Shown: piece by piece, positions 16,914-25,673 of the stretch
Layout of the letters: each line of letters opens with the position of its first letter
How positions within the stretch are numbered: the stretch's first letter is position 1
Assembly: GCF_944324935.1 (NCBI RefSeq)
Contig: NZ_CALUYG010000005.1
Coordinates: 1 to 64,000 of the forward strand
Length of the DNA stretch: 64,000 bases
Source: an uncultured Desulfovibrio sp.
GTDB taxonomy: Bacteria > Desulfobacterota > Desulfovibrionia > Desulfovibrionales > Desulfovibrionaceae
Direction of reading: 5' to 3'
Program-made: the position numbers and the translations under genes
Notes under the pieces: generated by a model
Databases searched by the model: none
The model's input: the letters and a program-made list of their open reading frames with translations, nothing else
What the model was told of the DNA's origin: nothing

Positions 16914-18454
16914 AGGCAGGAGTTCCATGTCAGACATCATCATCCGCAATTTCATCAACGGCGAATGGCAGGACGAGGTCAACGGCAAGCGCGTTCCCCT
17001 GTACAATCCTTCCACCGGCGAGGAGATCGGCACCGTCCCCATCTCCAGTCTGGAAACGGCGGAAAAGGCCATTGCCACGGCCCATGCCGCCTACAAGGGC
17101 TGGCGCAACCTTTCCATGGGCAAGCGTGTGGCCTATGTGCTCAAGATCCGTGAGTGCATGATCCGCGACGCCGAAAAGCTGGCGCATGCCATCGCCCTTG
17201 ATCAGGCCAAGCATATTTCCGAAGCGCGCGGCGAAGTGCAACGCGTCATCGAGATCATCGAGTCCGCCGCGTCCGCGCCGTCCATGATCCAGGGCGACGT
17301 CCTGGACTATGTGTCCACCAACATCTCCGCCAAGGTCGTGCGGCAGCCGCTGGGCGTCTTCGGCGGGGTGGCTCCCTTCAACTTTCCGGCGCTGGTGTTC
17401 GGCTGGTTCATCCCCTACGCCATCGTGGCGGGCAATACCTTCATCTTCAAGCCGTCCACCCAGTCGCCCTACTTCATGCAGCTCATGTGCGAGATCTTCA
17501 TGGAGATCGGCTTGCCCGCCGGCGTGGTCAATGTGGTGCACGGTCATCGCGACATCCCCGGCACCTGGTACGAGGACAAGCGCATGGCCGGCGTCTGCCT
17601 CGTGGGCTCCACGCCCACGGCCAAGGCCATGGCGGAGGGCTGCGCCAGAGGGGCCAAGCGCTCCATGCTGCTGGGCGGCGCCAAGAACGTGCTCCTTGTC
17701 ATGGAAGACAGCGACATGGACGTCTTCATCAACAACTTCCTCAACTCCTGCTACGGTTCGGCCGGCCAGCGCTGCCTTGCCGGCTCCATCGTCGCCGCGG
17801 TCCCGGAAGTGTATGAAGAAGTCATCGAGCGCATGGTGGAAGCCTCCAAAACCGTCAAGGTGGGCGACGCCTTCGACCCCGATGTCTACATGGGACCGCT
17901 GATCTCCCGCAAGGCCGTGGAGAACGTGCACCATTACGCCGAGCTGGCCCTCAAGCACGGTCAGGGCTGCAAGATGGTGCTGGACCGCCTCAACGTCGAT
18001 CTTCCGGAAAAGAACAGGAATGGTTTCTTCGTCGGCCCCACCATCATCCGCGACGTGACGCCCTGCAACCCGCTGTTCACCACCGAAGTCTTCGGGCCGC
18101 TGGTGGCCACCATCAAGGTGGCGGACATCCACGACGCCCTCGACGTCATCAATGCTTCGGAATACGGCAACGGAGCCTGCATCTTCACCCAGAACATGCA
18201 CTATGCCGAAGTCTTCTCCCGCGAGGCCGAAGTGGGCATGGTGGGCGTCAACGTGGGCATCTGCGCGCCGCATCCCTATGTGCCCTTCGGCGGCATCAAG
18301 GGTTCGCTGCTCGGGACGGACAAGGTGCAGGGCAAGGACGGCCTGGACTTCTTCACCCAGAACAAGATCACCACGGTGCGTACCTATGATCCCAGGGGCC
18401 AGAAGGGACAGGACGCGCCCAAGTCCGCTTCGATCCGCTCCTGCGTGGCCTCCT
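16914..18454 (+). repeat. Direct repeat, copy 1 (1541 bp, contains mmsA)
   Basis: This segment and 22309-23849 appear identical base for base, with an offset of 5395 bp. The match begins a few bases before the Shine-Dalgarno sequence and ends at the first base of the stop codon (TGA here, TAG in the other copy). Confidence 0.9.
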
Positions 18455-18456
18455 GA
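16927..18456 (+). CDS. mmsA: CoA-acylating (methyl)malonate-semialdehyde dehydrogenase, copy 1
   Basis: A 509-residue aldehyde dehydrogenase of the MmsA/IolA class. The catalytic Cys lies in GSAGQRCLAGS (about residue 285), and VGMVGVNVGICAPHPYVPFG and FGGIKGSLLG are typical of methylmalonate-semialdehyde dehydrogenases. The reaction uses NAD and CoA to turn malonate or methylmalonate semialdehyde into acetyl- or propionyl-CoA with loss of CO2. AGGAG precedes the ATG at 16927; longer frames upstream run through promoter-like DNA and were not used. The protein is identical to the one at 22322. Downstream lie an MHS transporter and an iron alcohol dehydrogenase that could supply the semialdehyde. 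Confidence 0.88.
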   Translation: MSDIIIRNFINGEWQDEVNGKRVPLYNPSTGEEIGTVPISSLETAEKAIATAHAAYKGWRNLSMGKRVAYVLKIRECMIRDAEKLAHAIALDQAKHISEARGEVQRVIEIIESAASAPSMIQGDVLDYVSTNISAKVVRQPLGVFGGVAPFNFPALVFGWFIPYAIVAGNTFIFKPSTQSPYFMQLMCEIFMEIGLPAGVVNVVHGHRDIPGTWYEDKRMAGVCLVGSTPTAKAMAEGCARGAKRSMLLGGAKNVLLVMEDSDMDVFINNFLNSCYGSAGQRCLAGSIVAAVPEVYEEVIERMVEASKTVKVGDAFDPDVYMGPLISRKAVENVHHYAELALKHGQGCKMVLDRLNVDLPEKNRNGFFVGPTIIRDVTPCNPLFTTEVFGPLVATIKVADIHDALDVINASEYGNGACIFTQNMHYAEVFSREAEVGMVGVNVGICAPHPYVPFGGIKGSLLGTDKVQGKDGLDFFTQNKITTVRTYDPRGQKGQDAPKSASIRSCVAS

Positions 18457-18649
18457 TCAGTTCCCCACCCCCGTCACGCGAAAAAGGGCATAGGCGGCCC
18501 AGCCTTTCGCGGCAGGCGGGGGAGGCGGCATTGCGCGGGGAGCGGAGAGGGGTTTTCTTTCCGCTCCTCCAGAGCGGGTTTTCAACAGGATTCGACGAAA
18601 TGGAGGCAATATATCCATAGTGCGGTCATACATCATAACGAGTGCATGA

Positions 18650-18674
18650 TTTCATTATTGTACATCAAATGAAA
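18650..18674 (+). promoter_or_regulatory. Inverted repeat upstream of the transporter gene
   Basis: TTTCATT and AATGAAA form a 7-bp inverted repeat around an 11-base spacer, ending 20 bp before the transporter ATG (18695). It could be an operator of the nearby Crp/Fnr-type regulator. A weaker hairpin lies at 18539-18567 after mmsA. Confidence 0.3.
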
Positions 18675-18694
18675 CAACATGAAGGAGAATATCC

Positions 18695-20017
18695 ATGTCG
18701 CAAAATTCCTCATGTGATGCTCATGATGCTGGTCAACTCAGGCGAGCCGTTCTTTCCTCTTTTGTCGGCGCGACGCTTGAATGGTATGACTTCTTCCTTT
18801 ATGGCGCCGTTGCCGGTCTGGTCTTCGCTCCTCTCTATTTCCCCAGCTTCGACCCTGTGACAGGGACGATCCTTTCCTATGCCACCTTTGCCGTCGGCTA
18901 TGTGGGCCGCGCTTCCGGCGCGGTCATCTTCGGTCATTTCGGCGACAAGCTGGGCCGCAAAAAGATGCTGGTGCTCACACTCTACGTGATGGGTATCGGC
19001 ACCTTCGCCATTGGGTGTATCCCCACATATGACTCGATCGGGATCATGGCGCCCATCCTGCTGATCATCTGCCGTTTTTGCCAGGGACTGGGCCTGGGGG
19101 GAGAGTGGGGCGGAGCCATCCTCATGTCCATTGAATCGGCGCCCGCGCACAAGCGCGCCTTTTACGGGACATTGCCCCAGGTGGGTTTGGCGGTGGGCCT
19201 GCTCATGGCATCCGGGGTCATCGGCCTGCTGTCGCTGAGCATGAGCGACGCCAACTTCATGAGCTACGGCTGGCGGATCGCTTTTATCTCCTCCATCGTC
19301 CTGCTTGGTGTTGGCAGCTATATCCGCAACAAGGTCGGCGAGACCAGGGACTTTGCGGAAGCCAAGGCCAGCAGGGAAAAGGTGGGAGTCCCCCTGCTGA
19401 CAGCCTTTACAAATTATCCCAAGATCATGCTGGCGGCCATAGGCGCACGTTGCTTCGAGGGGCTGGTCTTCGCCATCTTCAGTGTCTATTCGCTGACGTT
19501 TTTGACCCAGCATGGCATGGAGCGTTCGTGGTCGCTCATGGTCGTGGCCGTGGCCTCCGCCATCATGGGGGTCTGCATGCCGTTCTGGGGCGTGCTGGCG
19601 GACCGCATCGGCAAGGCCCGCACCTTTGGGCAGAACTCCCTTCTGCTGGCTTTCCTGACTTTTCTGGCCTTCTGGATCTTCTACAATCACGCCACATCCT
19701 TCCTCATGTGCTGCATTGGCCTGGGGCTGACGTTCGGCGTGATCTATTCCGGCATGTTCGGCATCATGTCGTCCCTGTTCGCGGAATGCTTCCCTCCCTC
19801 GGTGCGCTACTCCGGCATGGGCTTTGTGTACCAGATATCCGGCATCCCGGCTGTGGGCTTCGCTCCCATGATCTGTATTGCCCTGGTGGAGTGGAATGAC
19901 GGCGCGCCCTGGTATCTCTGCGCCTTTACCTTCGCCGTCGGCATGATCAGTGTCATCTCCTGCTGGTACATGAGCCGGTTGCAGCGGCGCGGCTACAGCA
20001 AGGAGATCGCCTCATAG
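18695..20017 (+). CDS. MFS transporter, metabolite:proton symporter (MHS) family
   Basis: A 440-residue permease with about twelve membrane segments. The MHS-family features are present: SSFVGATLEWYDFFLYG in the first segment, FGDKLGRKKML as the loop 2-3 MFS signature, and a Gly-rich stretch FCQGLGLGGEWGGAILM in segment 4. Relatives import dicarboxylates, shikimate, or aromatic and hydroxy acids with protons. It starts 238 bp after mmsA behind GAAGGAG. The likely cargo is the precursor of the semialdehyde used by MmsA, but the sequence does not identify it. Confidence 0.88.
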   Translation: MSQNSSCDAHDAGQLRRAVLSSFVGATLEWYDFFLYGAVAGLVFAPLYFPSFDPVTGTILSYATFAVGYVGRASGAVIFGHFGDKLGRKKMLVLTLYVMGIGTFAIGCIPTYDSIGIMAPILLIICRFCQGLGLGGEWGGAILMSIESAPAHKRAFYGTLPQVGLAVGLLMASGVIGLLSLSMSDANFMSYGWRIAFISSIVLLGVGSYIRNKVGETRDFAEAKASREKVGVPLLTAFTNYPKIMLAAIGARCFEGLVFAIFSVYSLTFLTQHGMERSWSLMVVAVASAIMGVCMPFWGVLADRIGKARTFGQNSLLLAFLTFLAFWIFYNHATSFLMCCIGLGLTFGVIYSGMFGIMSSLFAECFPPSVRYSGMGFVYQISGIPAVGFAPMICIALVEWNDGAPWYLCAFTFAVGMISVISCWYMSRLQRRGYSKEIAS

Positions 20018-20150
20018 CGCCCCCGCGCGAAGCGGACGGGAAAACACGCGAAGGACGGCATTCTCTCACCACTGATAGCGCCCGCTTTCTTTGAAAAGCG
20101 GCATGAGAGCGTTTCAAACTGAAAATGCTCTATCGAGGAGGATCAAAAAC

Positions 20151-21302
20151 ATGTTTGCGAATTTTCGAACTGTGGAGCGCGTCCTTTACGGCAATGGCGT
20201 AGCGGCCAGACTTGGGAAGGAGGCTTTTGATCTGGGGGCGCGCAAGGTAGCCCTGATAACGGACAAAGGACTTGTGGCTGCCGGCATCCATCTGCCGTTG
20301 ATGGCGTCTCTGGAAAAGGCGGGCATCGAAGCCTTGCTGTATGATGATACGGAAAAGGACCCCTCGCCGGCTTCCATTGAAAAGGCGGCGGCCTGGGTAA
20401 AGGAAAGCGGCGTGGACATGCTTGTGGGGCTGGGAGGGGGCAGCGCCCTGGACAGCACCAAGGCAACGTCTGTCCTTGCCACCAATGAAGCCCCCATGAG
20501 CCGGTATTTCGGCCTGCACAAGGTTCCTTCCCCCTGCCTGCCGACCATCCTCGTCCCGACCACGGCGGGAACGGGAAGCGAAATGACCTCCAACGCCGTT
20601 CTGAATGACCCGGAGACCAACAGCAAAATGGGGACGGTCAGCGACTATCTCTACGCCCGTCTCGTTCTGCTTGACCCGGAGCTGACCTTGGGGCTCCCCC
20701 CTTTCTACACGGCCATCACAGGTTTGGACGCGATTGTGCACGGCATTGAATCCTTTGTGAATCTCAATGCCACGGATTTTACCGATGCGCTCAACATCAG
20801 GGGGTTGCGCATGCTGGTGGAGAATATCCGTGAGGCCTATGCCAATGGCGGGAATCTTCGGGCACGCGAGCAGATGTTGTATGGAGCGGCCATGACCGGC
20901 ATGGCTTTTTCCAATACGCAAAACGGCATCATCCACGCCCTCGGCATGTCCGTCTCCAATGAACTGCATATCCCGCATGGGTTGATGATGGCCGTATGCG
21001 CCCCAATGGGAATAAGCTTCAACGCCCTGGCCGCCCCACAAAAGTTCGCCACAATCGCCGAGATCCTGGGCAGTGCCCCCGCGGGCGCTTCCGTACGCGA
21101 AAAAGCCCGTTCCGCCGCGGCGGGGTTCGCCGCGCTCATGGATGACCTTGGGATCAGGCAGGGGCTTTCACATTATGGCATCAAGAAAAGCGACCTGCGC
21201 GCCATCGCCGAAAAAGGCGCCGCCTACAAGCGGCTGATGGACGGCAATCCTCGCAAGGGGACAGCCGACGATCTTGAAAGGCTCCTGGAAGAATTTTTCT
21301 GA
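20151..21302 (+). CDS. Iron-containing alcohol dehydrogenase
   Basis: A 383-residue group III (iron-dependent) alcohol dehydrogenase. NAD-binding residues appear in LVGLGGGSALDSTKA, and the metal ligands are in ITGLDAIVHGIESF and NGIIHALGMSVSNELHIPHG. The start MFANFRTVERVLYG is preceded by GAGGAGG. Possible reactions include oxidation of a 3-hydroxy acid to a semialdehyde that MmsA then converts to acyl-CoA, or reduction of an aldehyde such as sulfoacetaldehyde. No taurine or isethionate genes are nearby, so the first is more likely here. Confidence 0.85.
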   Translation: MFANFRTVERVLYGNGVAARLGKEAFDLGARKVALITDKGLVAAGIHLPLMASLEKAGIEALLYDDTEKDPSPASIEKAAAWVKESGVDMLVGLGGGSALDSTKATSVLATNEAPMSRYFGLHKVPSPCLPTILVPTTAGTGSEMTSNAVLNDPETNSKMGTVSDYLYARLVLLDPELTLGLPPFYTAITGLDAIVHGIESFVNLNATDFTDALNIRGLRMLVENIREAYANGGNLRAREQMLYGAAMTGMAFSNTQNGIIHALGMSVSNELHIPHGLMMAVCAPMGISFNALAAPQKFATIAEILGSAPAGASVREKARSAAAGFAALMDDLGIRQGLSHYGIKKSDLRAIAEKGAAYKRLMDGNPRKGTADDLERLLEEFF

Positions 21303-21332
21303 CGAGCGCGGTGGACTGACAAAGCATAAAAA

Positions 21333-21374
21333 CATCTCCGCCGCTTCCATGACAAAATGGAAGTGGCGGAGATG
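21333..21374 (+). other. Strong hairpin between alcohol dehydrogenase and Crp-type regulator
   Basis: CATCTCCGCC and GGCGGAGATG plus an inner CTTCCAT/ATGGAAG pair form a long hairpin 31 bp after the dehydrogenase stop. There is no T run on the plus strand, so it may be a 3' stabiliser or an operator. On the minus strand it is followed by six T, but no minus-strand gene lies there. Confidence 0.5.
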
Positions 21375-21410
21375 AGCATAGTGAAAAAAGTGGGAAATTG
21401 AGGACGCGGT

Positions 21411-22076
21411 ATGAAATTTTACGTGCGGGCGGCGACCATTAGCGGGCTGAATACCTGCTGGGAAGAAATTTTTGATATGGCCACGCGCCATACCTATGAA
21501 AAGGATTCCATCATACCGCACGCGCAATTAGGCGGAATTTATTATCTTGCCAGCGGAGCTGTTTCCATCTTTTATGTCGCCCATGATGGACAGGAGCGCC
21601 TTACCCTGCGGATCAAGCCTGGCTGCCTGTTCAATGAGGCGAGAACTTTTGCTCAATGTAATCCAGAAGGTGTTTTTTACTGTACAAAAAAGAGCATTAT
21701 ATGGAGATTCCCAAAGGATCTTCTCCAAGATGAATCTTTTATTGCCGCTTATCCACGGCATATTTCAAATTTACTATGGTCAATGGGAGTTAAAATGCTT
21801 ATCCATTATACATTTCTCGCTGATATGGGTGTTGGGAATCATGAGTCTCATGTATGTCGGTTTATTTTTGAGCTATCACAATGCCATAACACTGAAACAC
21901 GTTTCCCCTGCCCCATGACACAGAAGGAAATGGCTTCACTGCTCGGGATCCATCGTACCACATTGCTTCGCATCATCCATAAACTCAGAAGAAAGGGCAT
22001 CATAGCCCGATTTACCCAGCGGGAAGTCATCATTCTTGACCTGCCGCAGCTCAAGAGGCTCGCAATGCTGGCCTGA
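21411..22076 (+). CDS. Crp/Fnr-family transcriptional regulator
   Basis: A 221-residue protein with an N-terminal cyclic-nucleotide-type sensor domain (residues 1-145; YLASGAVSIFYVAHDGQERL is a jelly-roll strand pair) and a C-terminal Crp helix-turn-helix (PMTQKEMASLLGIHRTTLLR). No Cys cluster for an FNR iron-sulfur centre is evident. It is probably the local regulator of the transporter and dehydrogenase genes. The gene is slightly AT-richer than its neighbours. Confidence 0.85.
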   Translation: MKFYVRAATISGLNTCWEEIFDMATRHTYEKDSIIPHAQLGGIYYLASGAVSIFYVAHDGQERLTLRIKPGCLFNEARTFAQCNPEGVFYCTKKSIIWRFPKDLLQDESFIAAYPRHISNLLWSMGVKMLIHYTFLADMGVGNHESHVCRFIFELSQCHNTETRFPCPMTQKEMASLLGIHRTTLLRIIHKLRRKGIIARFTQREVIILDLPQLKRLAMLA

Positions 22077-22094
22077 CGGCGTTATGAACGCAGC

Positions 22095-22137
22095 GGGGAT
22101 GCCGACACGATTTTTTCAGTCGTGTGCGGGTGTCCCC
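22095..22137 (+). other. Extended hairpin after the Crp-type regulator
   Basis: ACACGA and TCGTGT pair around a TTTTTTCAG loop, with an outer GGGGA/TCCCC pairing. It lies 19 bp after the regulator stop, upstream of the second mmsA copy. It is probably a terminator or processing structure; no T tail follows. Confidence 0.4.
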
Positions 22138-22308
22138 CGAGGGAAGGAGGGGGTTGCACGGATCCGTATCACAGTGACGTCCTTTTCGCTTGCAGCGTTA
22201 TGACGGTTGGGCTATCCTGAAGCAAAGACATTTCTTTGGCGCGAACATCTCGAGATGCCCTTTTCTCCAGCCGTGAATCCTGCCAAGGGGATGTCTCAAC
22301 CTTTACAC

Positions 22309-23849
22309 AGGCAGGAGTTCCATGTCAGACATCATCATCCGCAATTTCATCAACGGCGAATGGCAGGACGAGGTCAACGGCAAGCGCGTTCCCCTGTACA
22401 ATCCTTCCACCGGCGAGGAGATCGGCACCGTCCCCATCTCCAGTCTGGAAACGGCGGAAAAGGCCATTGCCACGGCCCATGCCGCCTACAAGGGCTGGCG
22501 CAACCTTTCCATGGGCAAGCGTGTGGCCTATGTGCTCAAGATCCGTGAGTGCATGATCCGCGACGCCGAAAAGCTGGCGCATGCCATCGCCCTTGATCAG
22601 GCCAAGCATATTTCCGAAGCGCGCGGCGAAGTGCAACGCGTCATCGAGATCATCGAGTCCGCCGCGTCCGCGCCGTCCATGATCCAGGGCGACGTCCTGG
22701 ACTATGTGTCCACCAACATCTCCGCCAAGGTCGTGCGGCAGCCGCTGGGCGTCTTCGGCGGGGTGGCTCCCTTCAACTTTCCGGCGCTGGTGTTCGGCTG
22801 GTTCATCCCCTACGCCATCGTGGCGGGCAATACCTTCATCTTCAAGCCGTCCACCCAGTCGCCCTACTTCATGCAGCTCATGTGCGAGATCTTCATGGAG
22901 ATCGGCTTGCCCGCCGGCGTGGTCAATGTGGTGCACGGTCATCGCGACATCCCCGGCACCTGGTACGAGGACAAGCGCATGGCCGGCGTCTGCCTCGTGG
23001 GCTCCACGCCCACGGCCAAGGCCATGGCGGAGGGCTGCGCCAGAGGGGCCAAGCGCTCCATGCTGCTGGGCGGCGCCAAGAACGTGCTCCTTGTCATGGA
23101 AGACAGCGACATGGACGTCTTCATCAACAACTTCCTCAACTCCTGCTACGGTTCGGCCGGCCAGCGCTGCCTTGCCGGCTCCATCGTCGCCGCGGTCCCG
23201 GAAGTGTATGAAGAAGTCATCGAGCGCATGGTGGAAGCCTCCAAAACCGTCAAGGTGGGCGACGCCTTCGACCCCGATGTCTACATGGGACCGCTGATCT
23301 CCCGCAAGGCCGTGGAGAACGTGCACCATTACGCCGAGCTGGCCCTCAAGCACGGTCAGGGCTGCAAGATGGTGCTGGACCGCCTCAACGTCGATCTTCC
23401 GGAAAAGAACAGGAATGGTTTCTTCGTCGGCCCCACCATCATCCGCGACGTGACGCCCTGCAACCCGCTGTTCACCACCGAAGTCTTCGGGCCGCTGGTG
23501 GCCACCATCAAGGTGGCGGACATCCACGACGCCCTCGACGTCATCAATGCTTCGGAATACGGCAACGGAGCCTGCATCTTCACCCAGAACATGCACTATG
23601 CCGAAGTCTTCTCCCGCGAGGCCGAAGTGGGCATGGTGGGCGTCAACGTGGGCATCTGCGCGCCGCATCCCTATGTGCCCTTCGGCGGCATCAAGGGTTC
23701 GCTGCTCGGGACGGACAAGGTGCAGGGCAAGGACGGCCTGGACTTCTTCACCCAGAACAAGATCACCACGGTGCGTACCTATGATCCCAGGGGCCAGAAG
23801 GGACAGGACGCGCCCAAGTCCGCTTCGATCCGCTCCTGCGTGGCCTCCT
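22309..23849 (+). repeat. Direct repeat, copy 2 (1541 bp, contains mmsA)
   Basis: Second copy of the repeat described at 16914-18454, in the same orientation. Flanks on both sides differ completely from the first copy, so the duplication covers only the ribosome binding site and coding region. Confidence 0.9.
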
Positions 23850-23851
23850 AG
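22322..23851 (+). CDS. mmsA: CoA-acylating (methyl)malonate-semialdehyde dehydrogenase, copy 2
   Basis: The 509-residue product is identical to the one at 16927. The gene has the same AGGAG ribosome binding site but a different upstream region and a TAG stop in place of TGA. An amino acid permease follows at 24108, so this copy may serve a different substrate, for example an amino acid degraded through malonate semialdehyde. Recombination with copy 1 would delete the 5395 bp that hold the transporter, alcohol dehydrogenase and regulator. Confidence 0.88.
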   Translation: MSDIIIRNFINGEWQDEVNGKRVPLYNPSTGEEIGTVPISSLETAEKAIATAHAAYKGWRNLSMGKRVAYVLKIRECMIRDAEKLAHAIALDQAKHISEARGEVQRVIEIIESAASAPSMIQGDVLDYVSTNISAKVVRQPLGVFGGVAPFNFPALVFGWFIPYAIVAGNTFIFKPSTQSPYFMQLMCEIFMEIGLPAGVVNVVHGHRDIPGTWYEDKRMAGVCLVGSTPTAKAMAEGCARGAKRSMLLGGAKNVLLVMEDSDMDVFINNFLNSCYGSAGQRCLAGSIVAAVPEVYEEVIERMVEASKTVKVGDAFDPDVYMGPLISRKAVENVHHYAELALKHGQGCKMVLDRLNVDLPEKNRNGFFVGPTIIRDVTPCNPLFTTEVFGPLVATIKVADIHDALDVINASEYGNGACIFTQNMHYAEVFSREAEVGMVGVNVGICAPHPYVPFGGIKGSLLGTDKVQGKDGLDFFTQNKITTVRTYDPRGQKGQDAPKSASIRSCVAS

Positions 23852-23932
23852 CGGCCGGGCCTGTCCTCGGGACGTGATGCCGCCGGCGTGACGCCCGCTA
23901 CGCGGACAGGCTCCGCACATCGTGCTTACGAG

Positions 23933-23959
23933 GGGCGGGGAGGCCCGTCCTCCCCGCCC
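23933..23959 (+). terminator. GC-rich hairpin after the second mmsA
   Basis: GGGCGGGGAGG and CCTCCCCGCCC pair around CCCGT, 82 bp after the mmsA stop. It lacks a T run; it is a possible rho-independent or protective structure. Confidence 0.4.
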
Positions 23960-24107
23960 GTATCCGCTCTGATACAGCCCATAAGGCGCGTTGCCGCCGG
24001 AGGAGACTCGCCCCCGGTTTCAGGATACGCATCCCGACGCAATGACGCCGGCCAGGACCGATTCATGCGGCCGCGCCGCATCAACCCGTTCTCTCTGGAG
24101 GATGCTC

Positions 24108-25589
24108 ATGGCGAATACCCAACCCTCGCAACGCCTTGAAAAGACGCTCAAGCCCTCACAGGTCTGGGCGCTGGCCCTTGGTTGCATCGTCGGCTGGGGC
24201 TGCTTCGTGCTGCCCGGCGACTCCTTCCTGCCCAATTCCGGCCCGCTGGCCACGCTCATCGCCTTTGGCGTGGGCGCGCTGCTGCTCTGCTTCGTGGCCG
24301 TGGTCTACAGTTACATGATCGAATACTGTCCCGTGGCCGGCGGCGAATACGCCTATGCCTACATCGGCTACGGGCCGACGGCCGCCTTCATCTGCGGCTG
24401 GGCCCTGGTGCTGGGCTATGCGGTCATCATCTGCATCAACATCTCGGCCCTCGGCCTGCTGGTGCGCTTCCTGCTGCCGGGGGTCTTCGACTTCGGGGAG
24501 CTCTACACCATCGCCGGCTGGAAGGTCTATACCGGCGAAGTGCTGCTCATGTGCGCGGCCACGCTGTTCTTCGGCATTATGAATTACCGGGGCATCAGCA
24601 TCGCCGGCACGCTCCAGGTCATCCTCGCCTTTGCCCTCAGCGTCGGCATCCTGCTGCTCTTCTTCGGCTCCACGTCGCTGGAGACCGCTCAGCTCAGCAA
24701 CCTGAACCCCGTCTTCGCCGAAGGGCGTTCGCCCATGACCTCCATCCTGGCCATCGTGGCCATCTCCCCCTTCCTCTATGTGGGCTTCGACACCGTGCCG
24801 CAGGTGGCCGAGGAATTCTCCTTCTCGCCCAAGAAGGCCCGCAACATCATGCTGGCGGCCATCATCTGGGGCGGGCTGCTCTATGCCATGGTGACCTTTG
24901 CCGTGGCCATCGCCATCCCCTATCCCGAAATGCTGGCCAACATGGCCGCGCTCAAGGCCAGGGGCGAAACGGCCTGGGCCACGGGCGTGGTCTGCGAGAT
25001 GGCCTACGGCAAGTTCGGCGCCGTGGTGCTGGCCACGGCCGTGCTGGGCGCTGTCTGCACCGGCATCAACGGCTTCTATGTGGCCACCACCCGCCTGCTG
25101 CTCAGCATGGCCCGCGGCGGCATCATCCCTCAGTGGTTCGCGGACATCCATCCTCGTTTCCACTCGCCCTACAAGTCCATCGTCTTCACCATCTGCATCG
25201 TGCTGCTGACGCCCTGGTGCGGCCGCGCCGTGGTGGGCTGGATCGTGGACATGTCCGCCGTGGGGACGGCCATCGCCTACCTGTACACCTGCCTTGCCGG
25301 CTACCGGCTGACCAGCAGCCGGCCGGCGGAGCAGCGCGGCAGCAAGCCGCTCATCTGCATCATCGGCGCGGCGGTGTCCGTGCTCTGCATCGTGCTCCTG
25401 CTGACGCCCGGCTCGCCCGCCCTCATCGGGCCCGCGCCGCGCTGGATCATGCTGGCCTGGATCACTCTCGGCGTGATCTTCTATTTCACCAAGCGGGCCG
25501 AATGGAGCAGGATCCCCGAAGAGGAGATGCGCGAGCGCGTGCTCGGCAGCCGGGATCTGCCGGTCTTCTTCAAGAAGGACGCCGCCTAG
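24108..25589 (+). CDS. APC-superfamily amino acid permease
   Basis: A 493-residue permease with about twelve membrane segments, starting MANTQPSQRLEKTLKPSQVW. The first segment has the APC-type unwound helix CIVGWGCFVLPGDSFLP, and YCPVAGGEYAYAYIGYG follows in segment 2-3. The family imports amino acids, polyamines or similar. GGAGG lies at 24097-24101, so the ATG at 24108 has proper spacing while the ATG at 24102 abuts the signal. It stands 257 bp after the second mmsA and has its own terminator, so it may supply the amino acid whose carbon skeleton MmsA handles. Confidence 0.88.
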   Translation: MANTQPSQRLEKTLKPSQVWALALGCIVGWGCFVLPGDSFLPNSGPLATLIAFGVGALLLCFVAVVYSYMIEYCPVAGGEYAYAYIGYGPTAAFICGWALVLGYAVIICINISALGLLVRFLLPGVFDFGELYTIAGWKVYTGEVLLMCAATLFFGIMNYRGISIAGTLQVILAFALSVGILLLFFGSTSLETAQLSNLNPVFAEGRSPMTSILAIVAISPFLYVGFDTVPQVAEEFSFSPKKARNIMLAAIIWGGLLYAMVTFAVAIAIPYPEMLANMAALKARGETAWATGVVCEMAYGKFGAVVLATAVLGAVCTGINGFYVATTRLLLSMARGGIIPQWFADIHPRFHSPYKSIVFTICIVLLTPWCGRAVVGWIVDMSAVGTAIAYLYTCLAGYRLTSSRPAEQRGSKPLICIIGAAVSVLCIVLLLTPGSPALIGPAPRWIMLAWITLGVIFYFTKRAEWSRIPEEEMRERVLGSRDLPVFFKKDAA

Positions 25590-25631
25590 ACGGGATCGGC
25601 CGTCAGTGGCATGCCGCCGCTCCTTCATGCG

Positions 25632-25659
25632 GGAGGCCCCTTGCGGGGCCTCCTTTTTT
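25632..25659 (+). terminator. Intrinsic terminator after the APC permease
   Basis: GGAGGCCCC and GGGGCCTCC pair around TTGC and are followed by six T residues. It closes the permease transcript, between two convergent genes. Confidence 0.92.
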
Positions 25660-25673
25660 GTCGTCGATGCCGG

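Noticed and set aside
16576..16926. N-terminal extension of mmsA copy 1
   Set aside because: It crosses a palindrome and promoter-like DNA; copy 2 lacks this extension and has the same start with AGGAG.
18695..21302. Taurine or isethionate degradation as the role of the alcohol dehydrogenase cluster
   Set aside because: Iron alcohol dehydrogenases occur in such pathways in relatives, but no glycyl radical enzyme, aminotransferase or sulfoacetaldehyde gene is in the window.
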